Assembly (NCBI GenBank): GCA_035578155.1 | Contig: JAPWDM010000005.1 | Location: 36,666,108-36,730,107 of the forward strand | Length of the DNA stretch: 64,000 bases | Source: Brachynemurus nebulosus | Lineage: Eukaryota > Arthropoda > Insecta > Neuroptera > Myrmeleontidae | Direction of reading: 5' to 3' | Part shown: positions 49,919 through 61,268 of the stretch, in pieces | Layout of the letters: each line of letters starts with the position of its first letter | How positions within the stretch are numbered: the first letter of the stretch is position 1 | Position numbers and translations under genes: made by a program | Notes under the pieces: generated by a model | Told to the model about the DNA's origin: nothing | Seen by the model: only the letters and a program-made list of their open reading frames with translations | The model's database searches: none

Positions 49919-50173
49919 TTATTTAGTTACAGAAAAAGTTTGACGTCTTAAATTGTTCCCAATAATAAAATTATTCATTAACTGATCTATATCTAGTTCG
50001 TCCAACATTTCTCGATAAATGTTTAGTATACTTAAACTGTTGAGCCTTTCCTGCAACATGGTCGATCGAAGATAAGTTTTAACAAAAAACACAAGCGATT
50101 GCTTGGTAGCTCGAAGTACGTAGGATTGAAAATTGATTGCTTGGTGTTTAATTTTTGTAAATAATGCAGTTGT
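49919..50173 (-). pseudogene. hAT transposase, C-terminal dimerisation region (84 codons, open)
   Basis: The minus-strand frame contains VLRATKQSLVFFVKTYLRST, then MLQERLNSLSILNIYRE and LDELDIDQLMNNF before a TAA. This is the hAT dimerisation domain, where K-T-Y-L-R-S-T-M-x-Q-E-R-L-N-x-L-S-I-L-N-I is the core. The frame has no internal stops over 84 codons. The BED zinc finger and RNase H-like catalytic core are missing, so it is the tail of a deleted autonomous element. It lies fully inside the terminal repeats. Confidence 0.88.
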
Positions 50174-50520
50174 CTACTTCTGGTTATGCAAATTTGTATG
50201 CTAATAGCTTATTTCATTGATTTTCATTCGTGACACTCTTGTTTTTTTGAGTTTAATCGCTTAAATTTAATTTTTATGCGTACAATTGATTTTTTTCAGA
50301 ATTATGTACTGAAATATTATTGTAGATAATCAGGTTGAAAAAAGGGGGGCGTGGGGGAGTTCCAGATTCCAGACCTGAAAAAATGATGGACTGCCGCGCC
50401 TGAAGGTGTGATAAGAATATACGTACATATCAATAGCACGTCAAATGTGTTTGTTTTCAAGCACATATTGCTTACACTTGAGCGCAAGCCGCTTCCGCTT
50501 ACGCCGATACGAATTGGCCC

Positions 50521-51106
50521 ATAGTAAGTAAAAAGGTGGCCAAATGGTTAGCATTGGACCAGATGGCAGAAATTTTTCAGTTTACCATTCAGAGACTACG
50601 CTTACACAGATCATTATTATGGTAACAATATTTTGTACAAGAGTTTCTTGTATTTTTACTCCGTTTTCCCTTCTGTTTAGCAAATTTTTCCATAAGAATT
50701 TCTAAACGTATGTAATTGTATTCTACTATATTAACTTGAAATCAAAAAGTTTAGTAATCTTTTCATAAAATTTACCACAGAAATATACCGATTGCTTCAT
50801 TATCGAACAAAATATTAGTTCTTCTAATACACCTCTGTGGTAAGTGTAGTTAGTTACTAGGCTAATTTCACGTAACAGTAAATAACCATAACGAAAGGAA
50901 AATCATCTACATTGTGTTATTTTATTAGTTGCTAATTACTTTCCTCTATCGTACAGAGCTATGTAGATGCATTGAATGTCACTGAGTTGTGTTTTTCATT
51001 CGGTTCACTGAATAAATTCAGTCACTGAATCATTCGCTGGAACTATGTATTTTAAAATACTATAATATACATATGTATGTATATGTATACATTAATATGT
51101 ACTACA
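50521..51106. other. AT-rich DNA with no recognised feature
   Basis: Nothing recognised. Confidence 0.5.
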
Positions 51107-51563
51107 TCTATACATATAATAAAACTGTAAATCTGTCTCTGTCTGTCTGTCTGTCTGTTCACGCATCACGTAAAAACTACTGGACGGATTTTAATGAAAT
51201 TTGGTGTGATAATAACTTGTTACCTGGGTCAACATTTAAAATACTTTTTATTCCGGGAAAATGTCTCATTCCCACGGGAAAACGGAAAAACTATTTTGAG
51301 CATTACACACATTACGCCAATTTACATATTTCATAAAAAATTTCATAACTATAGTAACAAAAATTGTAAATAAATTTTGTAGTTTGGAAATTTTTCTGAA
51401 TTTTAAATAAAAAAAAATGTTGCTAATTGTGTATCGAAAAATACAATAAATACACAATTGTCAATTTCGAGACAATTTAATGCATTTTGTGTTGCAAGAA
51501 ACTACAAATTGGAAAAAGAAACTACTCAACGTTTCGCGTGAACAACGTCACGGATACGGCTAG
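51107..51563 (+). mobile_element. Canonical non-autonomous Helitron, 457 bp
   Basis: It starts TCTATACATATAATAAAACT after an A and ends CTAG before a T, matching the TC...CTRR ends and AT target of Helitrons. A hairpin CGTGA-acaacg-TCACG lies about 10 bp before CTAG. The interior has CTGTCTGTCTGTCTGTTCAC and a TACTGGACGGATTTTAATGA motif seen in small insect Helitrons. Two open frames inside are not genes. Confidence 0.88.
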
Positions 51564-52380
51564 TACTATAATATATGTATATATTAATATGTCGCCAGCA
51601 TTAATATACTTTACTCTCGCGCTCTCTATTAGAAATTTTTAGAAAATGGTACAATATTTTACAAAAAATGTTTAATTTTATTTTTAAGTTAAGAATAATT
51701 ATTCAAACAAGCGATAAAGTAATTGAAATTATAAGTATTCTTTGTCTTTATAATAAAAAATTCGTCAAAGAAAGAAAATCATCAGAAGGGGTAGCAGGGG
51801 TTGCAGCCCCAGGGCCCGGGCTTGAGGAGGGGCCCGTAGAAGTCTCGGGAAAAAGTTGAGTTTTTTTATTTACCACTTAGGTACTTTTTTCTGATCATCT
51901 AGTTTACATTTAAATCAATGCACAGCAAAATCCTTTTTATGCGGTGTTTTTTTTTTTTTTTTTTGTGGGATTTTGTTTTTTGTAACTTTGTTATGCCATT
52001 CACAAATATTTTTTTAAATGCCCGTTAAAGTGCATAATGAGAATGGAAGGTAAGAAAAAGTAAGGAATTTGAATATTAATTTGCGGCACAGTTAGCTCTG
52101 GACTGTTTTTAAGCACTTTAGCAGTACATTACATAAGAACTTAAATTATTGCATTATTGAGTATTTTTACACGTAGGTACCTATTGCAATGTTATAAAAA
52201 TGAAATAATATATTTCAAAGTGTTCCCATGTGTAAAGCAAAGCCGCTTCTAAGGAAATCACGAGGTTTTCAGCATTTCAAGTTATGTATTTTCTATGAAA
52301 TTTTTTATGCAATCATAATCCACCGCATGAAAATAGTTTATTTCAGTCTGGAGTGAATTATATTTTTTTTCTACAATCTT
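51564..52380. other. AT-rich DNA with a GC-rich patch
   Basis: At 51785-51850 a G/C-rich segment (GCAGCCCCAGGGCCCGGGCT) contrasts with the surroundings and may be a fragment of a transposon. There is no gene. Confidence 0.4.
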
Positions 52381-53010
52381 AGTGGAAAGAAGGCTTTTGC
52401 GCTCTGTGAAGAGTGCGCAAATTTGTGTTTGCCGAGGACTCTCGTTGCCGAGCAACAAAGTACTACTTTGCGTGTTAAAGCGGAATAGTAATAATTTGTC
52501 GCTGGCTCAACGTATGTTTAATTACAAATCGGGTCGGCGTTGTTTATATTTTCTATGGTAACAAATAAACATATTCTAAAATTATTATTTTTATGGTAAT
52601 CAAGTGAAATATTAATTTTATTAAATTTCAAAATAACTACAAAATACATATTAAAAATAATAAATAATAAGAATAAAAAATTTTAAGAAATCTATACATA
52701 TATGATGGAAATATATAATAGTGACAGTGATTTCTCAAGTACACCTCCAGATATTTCTGAAGCTGCAAAAATTATAACATTAAAGTAAATATTAACATAA
52801 ATAACATAAATTATAACATTAAAGTCCATTATTATTTTTTCAAGTATTTTTTAAATAAAAAATACATTTTATAAGATTATAGAAAAAATTTTGTGTGTAA
52901 TTCGAGCACCAAATGACATTGCCGCTCTCATGAGAATAACGCGCTCCGCCTGGCGGCGTCGCGCGCCAACATTCTCAATCGAGCGGCAATATACCATTTT
53001 GCGCTCTTAA
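52381..53010. other. Possible old element with GC-rich subterminal parts
   Basis: TTTTGCGCTCTGTGAAGAG near 52396 and CATTTTGCGCTCTTAATAC near 52995 share TTTTGCGCTCT in direct orientation. GCGCTCCGCCTGGCGGCGTC (52939) is strikingly GC-rich. The nature of the region is unresolved. Confidence 0.3.
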
Positions 53011-53025
53011 TACACAAATAACTTT

Positions 53026-53258
53026 TAACGTAAAAGCCCCAATTATGGAACGGTATCTAATACTGGAACAGTTTTGACATTTACATATTTATTTCTTTAA
53101 TTAAGTAAATGCGAGGTGAATTTAAATTTAAAAACAATCATTCTATTAATAATAATTTTTGTTATCAGACGTTTCGTTCAGAAATAACTTCATTAATATG
53201 TAAATATCAAAACTGTTGCAGTATTAGATACCGTTCCATAATGGAGGCTTTTACGTTA
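53026..53258. mobile_element. MITE with about 65-bp inverted arms
   Basis: TAACGTAAAAGCCCCAATTA and TGGAACGGTATCTAATACTG on the left are complemented on the right, ending TTTTACGTTA at 53258. The element is 233 bp with no coding. Confidence 0.85.
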
Positions 53259-54108
53259 TAGCCTGTTAAATAAACATTATTTTTGTGTGATTTTTTTATG
53301 CGATCTCTATCCACCACATAAAAAATGGATGTGCTGTGTTACCTAAGATTTCTAAAATTGATTTTTGTGGTATTTTAATAAAGTAAAAACTTAAAACAAA
53401 ATAAAGATGATAGTTTTAAGGAGATATTTTCATTTATTTATGTTAAATGAAATTGATACGAATAGTTAATTATTGAAATGTAGATAATACTCGTATATAG
53501 GCATCTGAACAAATTTAAACAGTTATAATAAATTAATAATACAATTCAAACAAATTTTGATAATTTGCTGATACAGGAAATGTAGTTTCATTTCATAATT
53601 TTGGCTAATATTGACTTATTCGTTAATTTTAATTGACATTTATACATATATGTATATAAACCGTGAACTATTACAAAGATTTCAAATTATGGATACAGTA
53701 TACATATAATACAAATATTAAGTATGTTTGTAATGTATTTTAACGTAACAAAATTCCATAATCAGACAAATACTGACACTGTTAAACATGTGTGAGAGTG
53801 TAATGAAATCTGTAATACTTTGACTTTAGTGGAATTTATAATAATTCAAAAGTGAAACAAACGCTAGTGACTGGTTGGTCATTCTGAAGTGATTATTTTT
53901 GTATATTATCATTCAAGTTATTTAGTTTATTCACAACATTCTTAATGTTATATTTTGTACTATTTAAATTTACATAAATTCAACTCGGTATGTATATCAA
54001 GGATGCAATAGCATGTCACTACCGGGAAATCCTATTTCTGATGATTTTTTTCTTTTAGTAATAACAAAAATAAAAATTTAGATAAAAATAAATTTACTTT
54101 GCTTTCAT
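53259..54108. other. AT-rich DNA with no recognised feature
   Basis: Nothing recognised. Confidence 0.5.
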
Positions 54109-54266
54109 TTTTAATTTCAAATATTATCGAGTGCTTGTGAGACACTACTACGTATGACAAACTTAGCTGAACGATTAGTGAACATATCAATACTGCGTGT
54201 GTTGAAATGCAAGTTTGTCATACGTAGTAGTGTCTCACAAGCACTCGATAATATTTGAAATTAAAA
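54109..54266. repeat. Perfect palindrome with 56-bp arms
   Basis: Arm 54109-54164 and arm 54211-54266 are exact complements (for example AGACACTACTACGTATGACA), with a 46-bp loop. No mismatch was found. The right arm ends 87 bp upstream of the tRNA-like gene. Confidence 0.93.
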
Positions 54267-54352
54267 TTGTAACTGTTTCTCAAATCAGAGAGAGTACTAA
54301 TACACATAATACACATTGAATGGGTGTCCGGCTTGGCCGCTTACCGAGCATG

Positions 54353-54424
54353 GGATCGTTGGTGTAGAGGTTAACACGTCTGGCTAGTTACCAGAAGATC
54401 CTGGGTTCGATTCCCGGCCGATCC
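54353..54424 (+). tRNA. tRNA-like gene, anticodon AGT (Thr by anticodon)
   Basis: This is a complete 72-nt cloverleaf. The acceptor pairs GGATCG with CGATCC plus one T-C mismatch at position 7. The D stem is GTGT/ACAC, the anticodon stem TCTGG/CCAGA is perfect with loop CTAGTTA, and the variable loop is AGATC. The T stem is CTGGG/CCCGG with loop TTCGATT. The B-box is GGTTCGATTCC. TTTT at 54433 would end Pol III transcription. The anticodon reads Thr ACU, but the body differs from what I know of insect tRNA-Thr, so it may be a tRNA-like repeat or a mutated copy. Confidence 0.65.
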
Positions 54425-54432
54425 GGATAATC

Positions 54433-54436
54433 TTTT
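54433..54436 (+). terminator. Pol III-type T4 terminator
   Basis: TCTTTTC lies 9 bp past the tRNA-like 3' end. Confidence 0.5.
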
Positions 54437-57400
54437 CAATCACTTTGTGATTTTTAATTTGCTTTCATTATTATTACGTGTCAATTTATTTCTGCTCCGA
54501 TTCGAATACTAAAATTCAACAAATCTATGGACATCAAAATAAATCAAAATAAATTTTAGAATCAAAACAATAGTCTTGTATTCGGCTTTCTTTAACTATA
54601 AGACGTGCAATTTTTAATTTAGTACCTTTAAATTTTTTCCTAATTTTGAATTTTACTGAAATACTTTTAATAATTTCATTTGTAGTTAGGTCTTGGCTTA
54701 TTGCAATTTTCGTTTTTACGGAAGTCTCTTTTAGTATTTATTTTTCGTTAATTTGCCACATATGAAAATTCTTCTATTCTACGTAAAACGATTAAACGGA
54801 AATAAACTGGCAATATTATAAATGTAATAATACAAACTTTAGAATTGTGATTTCTCTTGTCTTTCCAAACGAATAAAAATAAATGCCAGCTTTGTAAAAT
54901 GAAAATATGTATTTTATTATATTGTTCTTTAATCTAACAATAAATCGGATTACCAGTTTCAATTTATTTTCAACTTTATAATACTAAATATTTTTAATTT
55001 ATATCTGCCGTTATAGAGTTTATTTTGTCCTCAAATGAAAGTAATGTTATTTTTAAAAAAAAAAATTGTATTCTACTAAATGTATTAGACTTTTACTAAG
55101 GATTATAGAGACAGTTCCAGATAAGTATTCTTACTGAAAATGCTTAAGTGGAAAAGTGTTCCAATAAATTGTAAATAATTTTACTAGGGGAACCTTGGAA
55201 AATATGGTTACTAAACAATGATTTTTTGTTTTAAAATTATCAAGTTCAAATTTTATGGAATAATAACTTATTATGAGCTATGATTAAAGAGCCTCCACTC
55301 TCTAACATATTTAAAGAAAACCAAATGATAATACATTACGAGTAAAAATTTTCTAGTTTTAATTCTAAAATTAAAATAAAAATGTCTCTTCGAAGAGAAT
55401 TATATTTTAAATTGTCTTTAAAAAATCACGAATATAATTGACAAAAACTTTAAATTCTTAAATATTTGTGAAATTGCAACCAAATTCCACTTTAATTTTA
55501 TTTTATTAAGGCCTTCAAACTTTCTTTAAATATTTAGTTCAGAAACACTTTTTCAAATATATTACAATATTTTATAGCAAAACGAGACTTAATAACTGGG
55601 TTGAATTACAACCTTTCCCTTCCTATTGTATAGTTTTGTAGCTATTTTAGAACTTTGATATACGTAATCAATAATTCATTAAAAAATTACTTTTTGTTTC
55701 ATAACTTTGGTAGATTTTATGCTTAATACCGAAAAAGCAAATTTGTTGTCTTTATTTATTTATGTTTAAATTAGACGCATGAAGAGGAGGAAAGTAAGAT
55801 GAAAATAATTTATGGTAAGAAAATACACAGAAAAGTTCAAATAAGAAAAATTTTCCTATAAAAATAAGAAAACTTTCTCAAATTGTTAATGTTTGTTGTT
55901 TAATAGGGCTATTCAAACTCGCAAGCACACTGCTTGAAAACGGGCACATTTTTAACTTGCTAAAAGGAATCTATGTAGAACACATAAAACTATAAATTGG
56001 AAAAAATTGTAGAATAGGTCAGAAATCGACTTTATCTTATCTTACCGACTTTATCGAGCCTGCTTCTTGTTGGTATTTTTGAATAATTATGGGATGAAAG
56101 TTGACTTTCTGTCTTGCAAAAATTAGTTTCATCACTGCTCAAACTATAGACTGGGTGCGTGATGGCAACGACATCTATAATATCCATTTTTCCGGGCTCA
56201 TTAACGAATATAAATAATGGTAACCGTGCAAATAAATAAATTTAAAATATTTTTAAACAAACCGTAAAATCTGAATACGATTATTTGCTATTTACAATTA
56301 ATTTTTTTTTTATAAATAAATTTGAACAATTGGATTTGTTCAGTTTGAACAATAAAATACTGGATGAAGTATAACAGTTATATTAAAAAAGTAATTAAAC
56401 AATTTTCGACGTTAATATGGATATAATTATCAAGACAGTATTTCCTTCCAACTTCGGACTATGTTAAATGCTGGCTGGCGTAAGTCATTTAGTTGAATGC
56501 AGAGTCATAAGACAAACATCAATAACTGTAACTCCCTATGAAACATTATTGCATGTGACTATGTGAGTTAAAATACATCAAATATTTTTAATTCTGTATT
56601 TATGGATTGACGTGTAGACGTTAATACTGTTGACAGATAAATAAGGAATAACATATTAGTTTCAACTACGTTTATAATCAAAGTGAATCAATGTAAATAT
56701 TTTTATTTAATATTTTTTATTATACTATAAACACATATGAGCCTGTATTAATGCTTGTTTTCTCCACTACTCACGCTGCAATCAATTTAATTGTCCCCAC
56801 CATATACTTCGCACTCTGCCTATACTATATATCTTCTTTCTAAAATGTTGAAACTTTATTATACATTCTGCACTAGTTTTCTCATATCTTATAAAAGGTT
56901 TTTTTTTACTTTTATTATTGTGTCAACTCAATAAAATATACTCTATTTTCGTTACTGTCTATATCAGTAAAACCTTCATCACCATTACTACCTCAAAATG
57001 CTTCAAATCGCATTATATTTATAAAATACTAATGAGTGACTTTTATTACGATAAATTACTATATATACGTTATATAATGTATTACTTACATGAATTGTGT
57101 CTATATAGTGATAATAATATACGGCTGGTAATACTTGGTAAGTGTACTATATACTTGGTAGCAAGTTGTTACCAGTTACCACTATCAAACCATTTAAAGA
57201 GACCAAACAATCCGCTTGGCAATAATGAGAACGTCTGTGAACCTAACAACATATAATACAGTGGAGACTTATCATATTTAAAGACGCCGGAAGAGAATAC
57301 GAAACATGTACAGAATACAAGAAAATATTTCATACAAAGATCGTCGATTTTAAGATGGAGAATGTTTAAATGTTCAGAAGAGTCATCGAAAATTAAAGAA

Positions 57401-58584
57401 AAACAATTTTTGAATTAGAAATCTTTGTTTCCTTTTAAAATAAAATTAGTTGTCGGAAATTAAAATTTATTAATCGTTTTTGTTAGATCGTAAGTTTCAT
57501 AACAAACTAGGGATAGCACAATATTGAAGAAAAAGAAGTTTTTTTCTTTTAGATATTATTAAAGAAAATTTTTCGAAAATTAAGTAATAAACAACTATAT
57601 AAGCTTGTTAAAGTCAGAAATTCAAATGGTCTTGTCGGAAAGTATATCTTTCGTTGTTTTAAACCTTACTTAAAGTGTACATCGATAACCTATCGAAATT
57701 GCTGTAAAAATTCGAAGCTAACTGGATAAAAATTGTCTGAATTACGTTGTCCACCGTTTTAAAAACATTGTGTGTACAGTCTTCTTTCTAAACTATATAA
57801 ACGGTGGAACAGTCTTTTCAAAAATTTCGGAGGTGCCTCAGAAAAAAGTTTTAAAAATTTTCCCCACATAATTCTTTTTGAATAATATTTTTAATAATAA
57901 ATCTGCCTCCTTAGCAATTATAAAATAAAAGTTTTCAGTCACCATTTTACAAATTGTTAGCTGTAAAATCTTCTCTACAATAAAATGGTATCTATACTAC
58001 AATGTACTTCATAATACAGTATCATAATTCACATTATTGCAATAAAATAATAAATTATATCAAACATTAAAACTATCACAATTGTACTGATTTAACTGTA
58101 CCACATTAGACACAGTTCAAACCGTTTAGTGGTAAAACTTACGGTTCTGATTTGACGTTTTCATAAATTATTAATATTTACTTTAATATTACCATTTTAA
58201 TGATGAGATGACTCTAACTAAACAATTAAATACAATAGTTCACTAACTTTTCAATTATTCATTTTGTTTAAATGTTACTTCAATGTAATCATAACTAAAA
58301 TAATAGTGCTTTTAAAAAGCTGAAAATTAAATAATTTAAATTATTAAATTATTTAAATTCTTTATGGAAAATATGCATGAGAATTTCAAATATAAAATTT
58401 TATTTAAATACCCACATATATATTGAATGTTATTTATAATGGTTATATTATTTAATTTCAAAGACAGACAATTGTTTTAAGCGCAGATAATTAATTTAAC
58501 TTTATTAGAACTCTCTGTATCAAGCCATCACAAAAAAAGTTAAATAATTGCAATTTTTTCCGAATATTTAATTAATTGTTCTAT
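54437..58584. other. Long AT-rich stretch with no recognised gene
   Basis: No transposon ends, RNA genes or protein motifs were recognised over about 4 kb. The longest frame (56918-57256) starts without ATG context and has AT-biased composition. Confidence 0.5.
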
Positions 58585-59490
58585 ACTAAAAGTAGTAAGA
58601 TTACAGCAGTTCTGTACCAACAGTAGCAAGGTAACAGTAGTTCTGTATCAAAAGTAGTAAGGTCACAGCAGTTCTCTACCAAAAGTTTAAAGTAGTAAGA
58701 TTACAGCAGTTTTGTACCAAAAGTAGTAAGATTACAACGGTTCTATACCAAAAGTAGTAAGATTACAGCAGTTCTGTACCAAAAATAGTAAGGTCATAGC
58801 AGTTCTCTACCAAAAGTTTAAAGTAATAAGATTACAGCAGTTTTGTACCGAAAGTAGTAAGATTGCTACGGTTCTATACCAAAAATAGTAAGATTACAGC
58901 AGTTCTGTACTAAGAGTAGTAAGGTAACAGCAGTTCTGTACCAAAAGTAGTAAGGTCACAGAAGTTCTCTACCAAAAGTTTAAAGTAGTAAGATTACAGC
59001 ACTTTTGTACCAAAAGCAGTAAGATTACTACGGTTCTATACCAAAAGTAGTAAGATTACAGCAGTTCTGTACCAAAAGTAGCAAGGTAACAGCAGTTCTG
59101 TACCGAAAGTAGTAAGGTCACAGCAGTTCTTTACCAAAAGTTTAAAGTAATAAGATTACAGCAGTTTTTTATACCAAAAGTAGTAAGATTACAACGGTTC
59201 TATACCAAAAATATTAAGTTTACAGCAGTTCTGTACCAAAAATAGTAAGGTTACAGCAGTTCTGTACCGAAAGTAGTAAGGTCACAGTAGTTCTATACCA
59301 AAAGCTTAAAGTAGTAAGACTGCAGCAGTTCTATACCAAAAGTAGTAAGATTACAGCAGTTCTGTACCAAAAGTAGTAAGGTAAAAGCGATTCAGTACCA
59401 AAAGTAGTAATGTCACAACGGTTCTGTGCCAAAAGTAGTATGGTTTAATGTTTCTATACCAAAAGTATTAAGATTACAATTGTATTGTAC
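58585..59490 (+). repeat. 31-bp minisatellite, about 29 units
   Basis: The unit is AGTAGTAAG, then G/A-T-C/T/A-ACAGCAGTTCTGTACCAAA. Some units carry an inserted TTTAAAGT, giving a higher-order alternation. TACCAAAAGTAGTAAG is the most constant part. The array decays at its right end. Confidence 0.95.
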
Positions 59491-60500
59491 CAAAAAGATT
59501 TACGAAAACGAAATAAAACTCACATATGAAAACATATGTTTTTTTTTTTCTTTTATTACAATTATAACTTCATAACATAAAAAATGATAGCAATCATGCA
59601 TTTCGTTCAAGGGGTGGAAATGTGAGAAACACGTTCCCATTAAGCTCAAAATCTTGGATCTTTATTTAAATTTTTACCTTTACAGATTTTTATTTAGATA
59701 ACAAAATATATTTAATTATATAACTTGTGTTTCGAATAAATAATTGGCACTCTACTGTATTTTAATCTTTTCATGGAAGTAAAATTACGATATAGTGTCA
59801 GTCGATTTTTTTCACTCTTTACACCTTAAAAACTTTCTTTATGCATAGTTCAAAATTTTGTTGTAATTAATGCCTCAGGAATAGGTATATCGCTTGGACT
59901 GTAAGTCAATTAAAAATTTTCGGATCCTCTAACGAGCTAAGAACGCATGTTTTATGATCATACTTTTTCATTCAGTGAATACCTACTGTTTTTAAAGTGC
60001 ATCAAACATTAAAAAAAATATGAGTCGTTGTGGACAAAACGTCATCCACTCTCTGATTTGTGGTACCGACATGCTAAAAATATAGTAGCAAATAAATTCC
60101 GTTGAAAGAAAATTCTTCATTTCTCGTGATTGAAAAGATAACAATGAAAAGTTTTTACGGTTTAATTAAGCGGCTAAATATCTGTTTTTGACATTTAATT
60201 TCCAACTGAAAAAACCACATTAATTTTCCATACAAGAAAATTAATATTTTCCAATTTAAGAGAATTTTGTTAGAAATGTTAATTCGAATAATTTCTTCCG
60301 GCGTGTATCGAAGTTTTTACGAATAAAACAAGTAAAATAAATTTACCAAATTCCAAACCTTTTTATAAACAATAAATTTAAAAATAGCCCTTAAAAAGAG
60401 GACCTGAAGAGGTTCGAATACAAATGGTTTAAAGATTCCTATTATATTTCGAATTTAATTTTTAATCGAATTAGGGTAATTTGTGATTGAACTTACCAGT
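59491..60500. other. AT-rich DNA with no recognised feature
   Basis: Nothing recognised. Confidence 0.5.
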
Positions 60501-60509
60501 AGTAGGAAT

Positions 60510-60620
60510 ATGGGGCTTTGGGGCCCTCCTTCCCTCCTGCCGACTTTTTGAGTGACCTCGGCAGGAGGCAAAACTACCGAGGCGGTTCTAGAAGCCTCCG
60601 GCGGTGGGTGGAGCAAAAAT
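60510..60620. repeat. GC-rich hairpin region
   Basis: CCTCCTGCCGA (60533-60543) pairs perfectly with TCGGCAGGAGG (60558-60568) across 14 nt. A second imperfect stem, CCGAGGC...GCCTCCGG, follows at 60578-60601. The composition is far from the AT-rich norm here. Confidence 0.8.
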
Positions 60621-60628
60621 TTGGTCTC

Positions 60629-60750
60629 CAACCTAACGATATCTAGTGAAATTTTTTTCTAACCTAACAGAACCCAATGGAACTTGACCTAACCTAACGA
60701 AACCTAAGCGAACTTAGCTTAACCTAACAAAATTTTTTCTAACCTAAGAA
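60629..60750 (-). repeat. Interstitial telomere-like CCTAA runs
   Basis: AACCTAAC recurs about eight times, including CCTAACCTAAC (60690). CCTAA is the complement of the common insect telomere repeat TTAGG. Spacing is irregular, so this is a degenerate interstitial block or a simple repeat. Confidence 0.5.
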
Positions 60751-60767
60751 CTGAAAAATTCCCTAAC

Positions 60768-60870
60768 AGATGGCGCAGCCACCTTCGAGCCTGTGAATTC
60801 ACTACTAGATGGCGCAGCCACCTTCGAGCCTGTGAATTCGCTACTAGATGGCGTTGCTAGTCTGGATTCC
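60768..60870 (+). repeat. 39-bp tandem repeat with AGATGGCG motif
   Basis: AGATGGCGCAGCCACCTTCG starts at 60768 and 60807, with a partial unit AGATGGCGTTGC at 60846. The period is exactly 39 bp. The reverse-strand frame across it is repetitive for the same reason. Confidence 0.9.
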
Positions 60871-60984
60871 TGTGTGTAAGTTTGAAAAATTGTCAATATA
60901 TGGCATCGAAAACCTTTTCTTTTTTTGATAGTTAAACTAGCCATTAAAGGATGGCCTTGCTTTCATAATTTTATAATATTTTTA

Positions 60985-61250
60985 TCTGAAAACAGGCTTA
61001 AACTGTCAGCTGACGTCACTAAAGGTAAACTTATATCAAACAGCGAAGATTTCTCTCTAATATGCAAAAATGAATTTTATCATATGATTGTATATTTTTA
61101 TCTGAAAACAGGTTTAAACTTGTATAAATTGCCAGCTGACGTCACTAAAGGTAAACTAATATCAAATAGCCAAGATTTCTGTCTAATATGCGAAAATGAA
61201 GCAGCAGGTTTTAACCTGTATGGCTACATAAAATGTGACAGCTGACGTCA
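60985..61250 (+). promoter_or_regulatory. Triple CRE/E-box upstream repeat array
   Basis: CAGCTGACGTCAC occurs at three places, with the CRE palindrome TGACGTCA at 61011-61018, 61137-61144 and 61243-61250. Each lies in a repeat unit of about 106-126 bp that also shares TCTGAAAACAGG, CACTAAAGGTAAACT and TCTAATATGC. CAGCTG overlaps each CRE as an E-box. The last site is 19 bp before the TATA box. Placement in front of a good core promoter suggests upstream activating sites for bZIP factors; that is inferred. Confidence 0.7.
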
Positions 61251-61268
61251 CCATACTATTTTTTCTGC

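Larger units (their letters stand above)
49509..50402. mobile_element. hAT element, internally deleted, nested in a foldback
   Basis: The ends CAGGGGCGGCAG and CTGCCGCGCCTG are imperfect inverted repeats. The 8-bp flanks AAAGTGTG (49501-49508) and AAGGTGTG (50403-50410) match at 7 of 8. It contains a TA array and the transposase C-terminus on the minus strand. Both the flank duplication and the coding remnant identify hAT. Confidence 0.9.
49294..50520. mobile_element. Palindromic foldback element with ATA duplication, interrupted by a hAT element
   Basis: The ends GGGCCAATTCGTATCG and the complement of CGATACGAATTGGCCC are flanked by ATA on both sides. Arms agree at about 90% over the first 80 bp (GTAAGCGGAAGCGGCTT). 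The whole unit is a palindrome centred on 49458, with a perfect 22-bp core (49435-49456 and 49460-49481). The right arm is split at 49508 by the hAT element; without it the arms pair end to end. Confidence 0.9.

Noticed and set aside
56918..57256. 112-codon plus-strand frame
   Set aside because: It starts at TTG, has AT-driven composition (I, Y, N, K), no promoter and no recognisable domain.
60744..60944. Minus-strand frame with a repeated SSSEFTGSKVAAP block
   Set aside because: It is the translation of the 39-bp tandem repeat.
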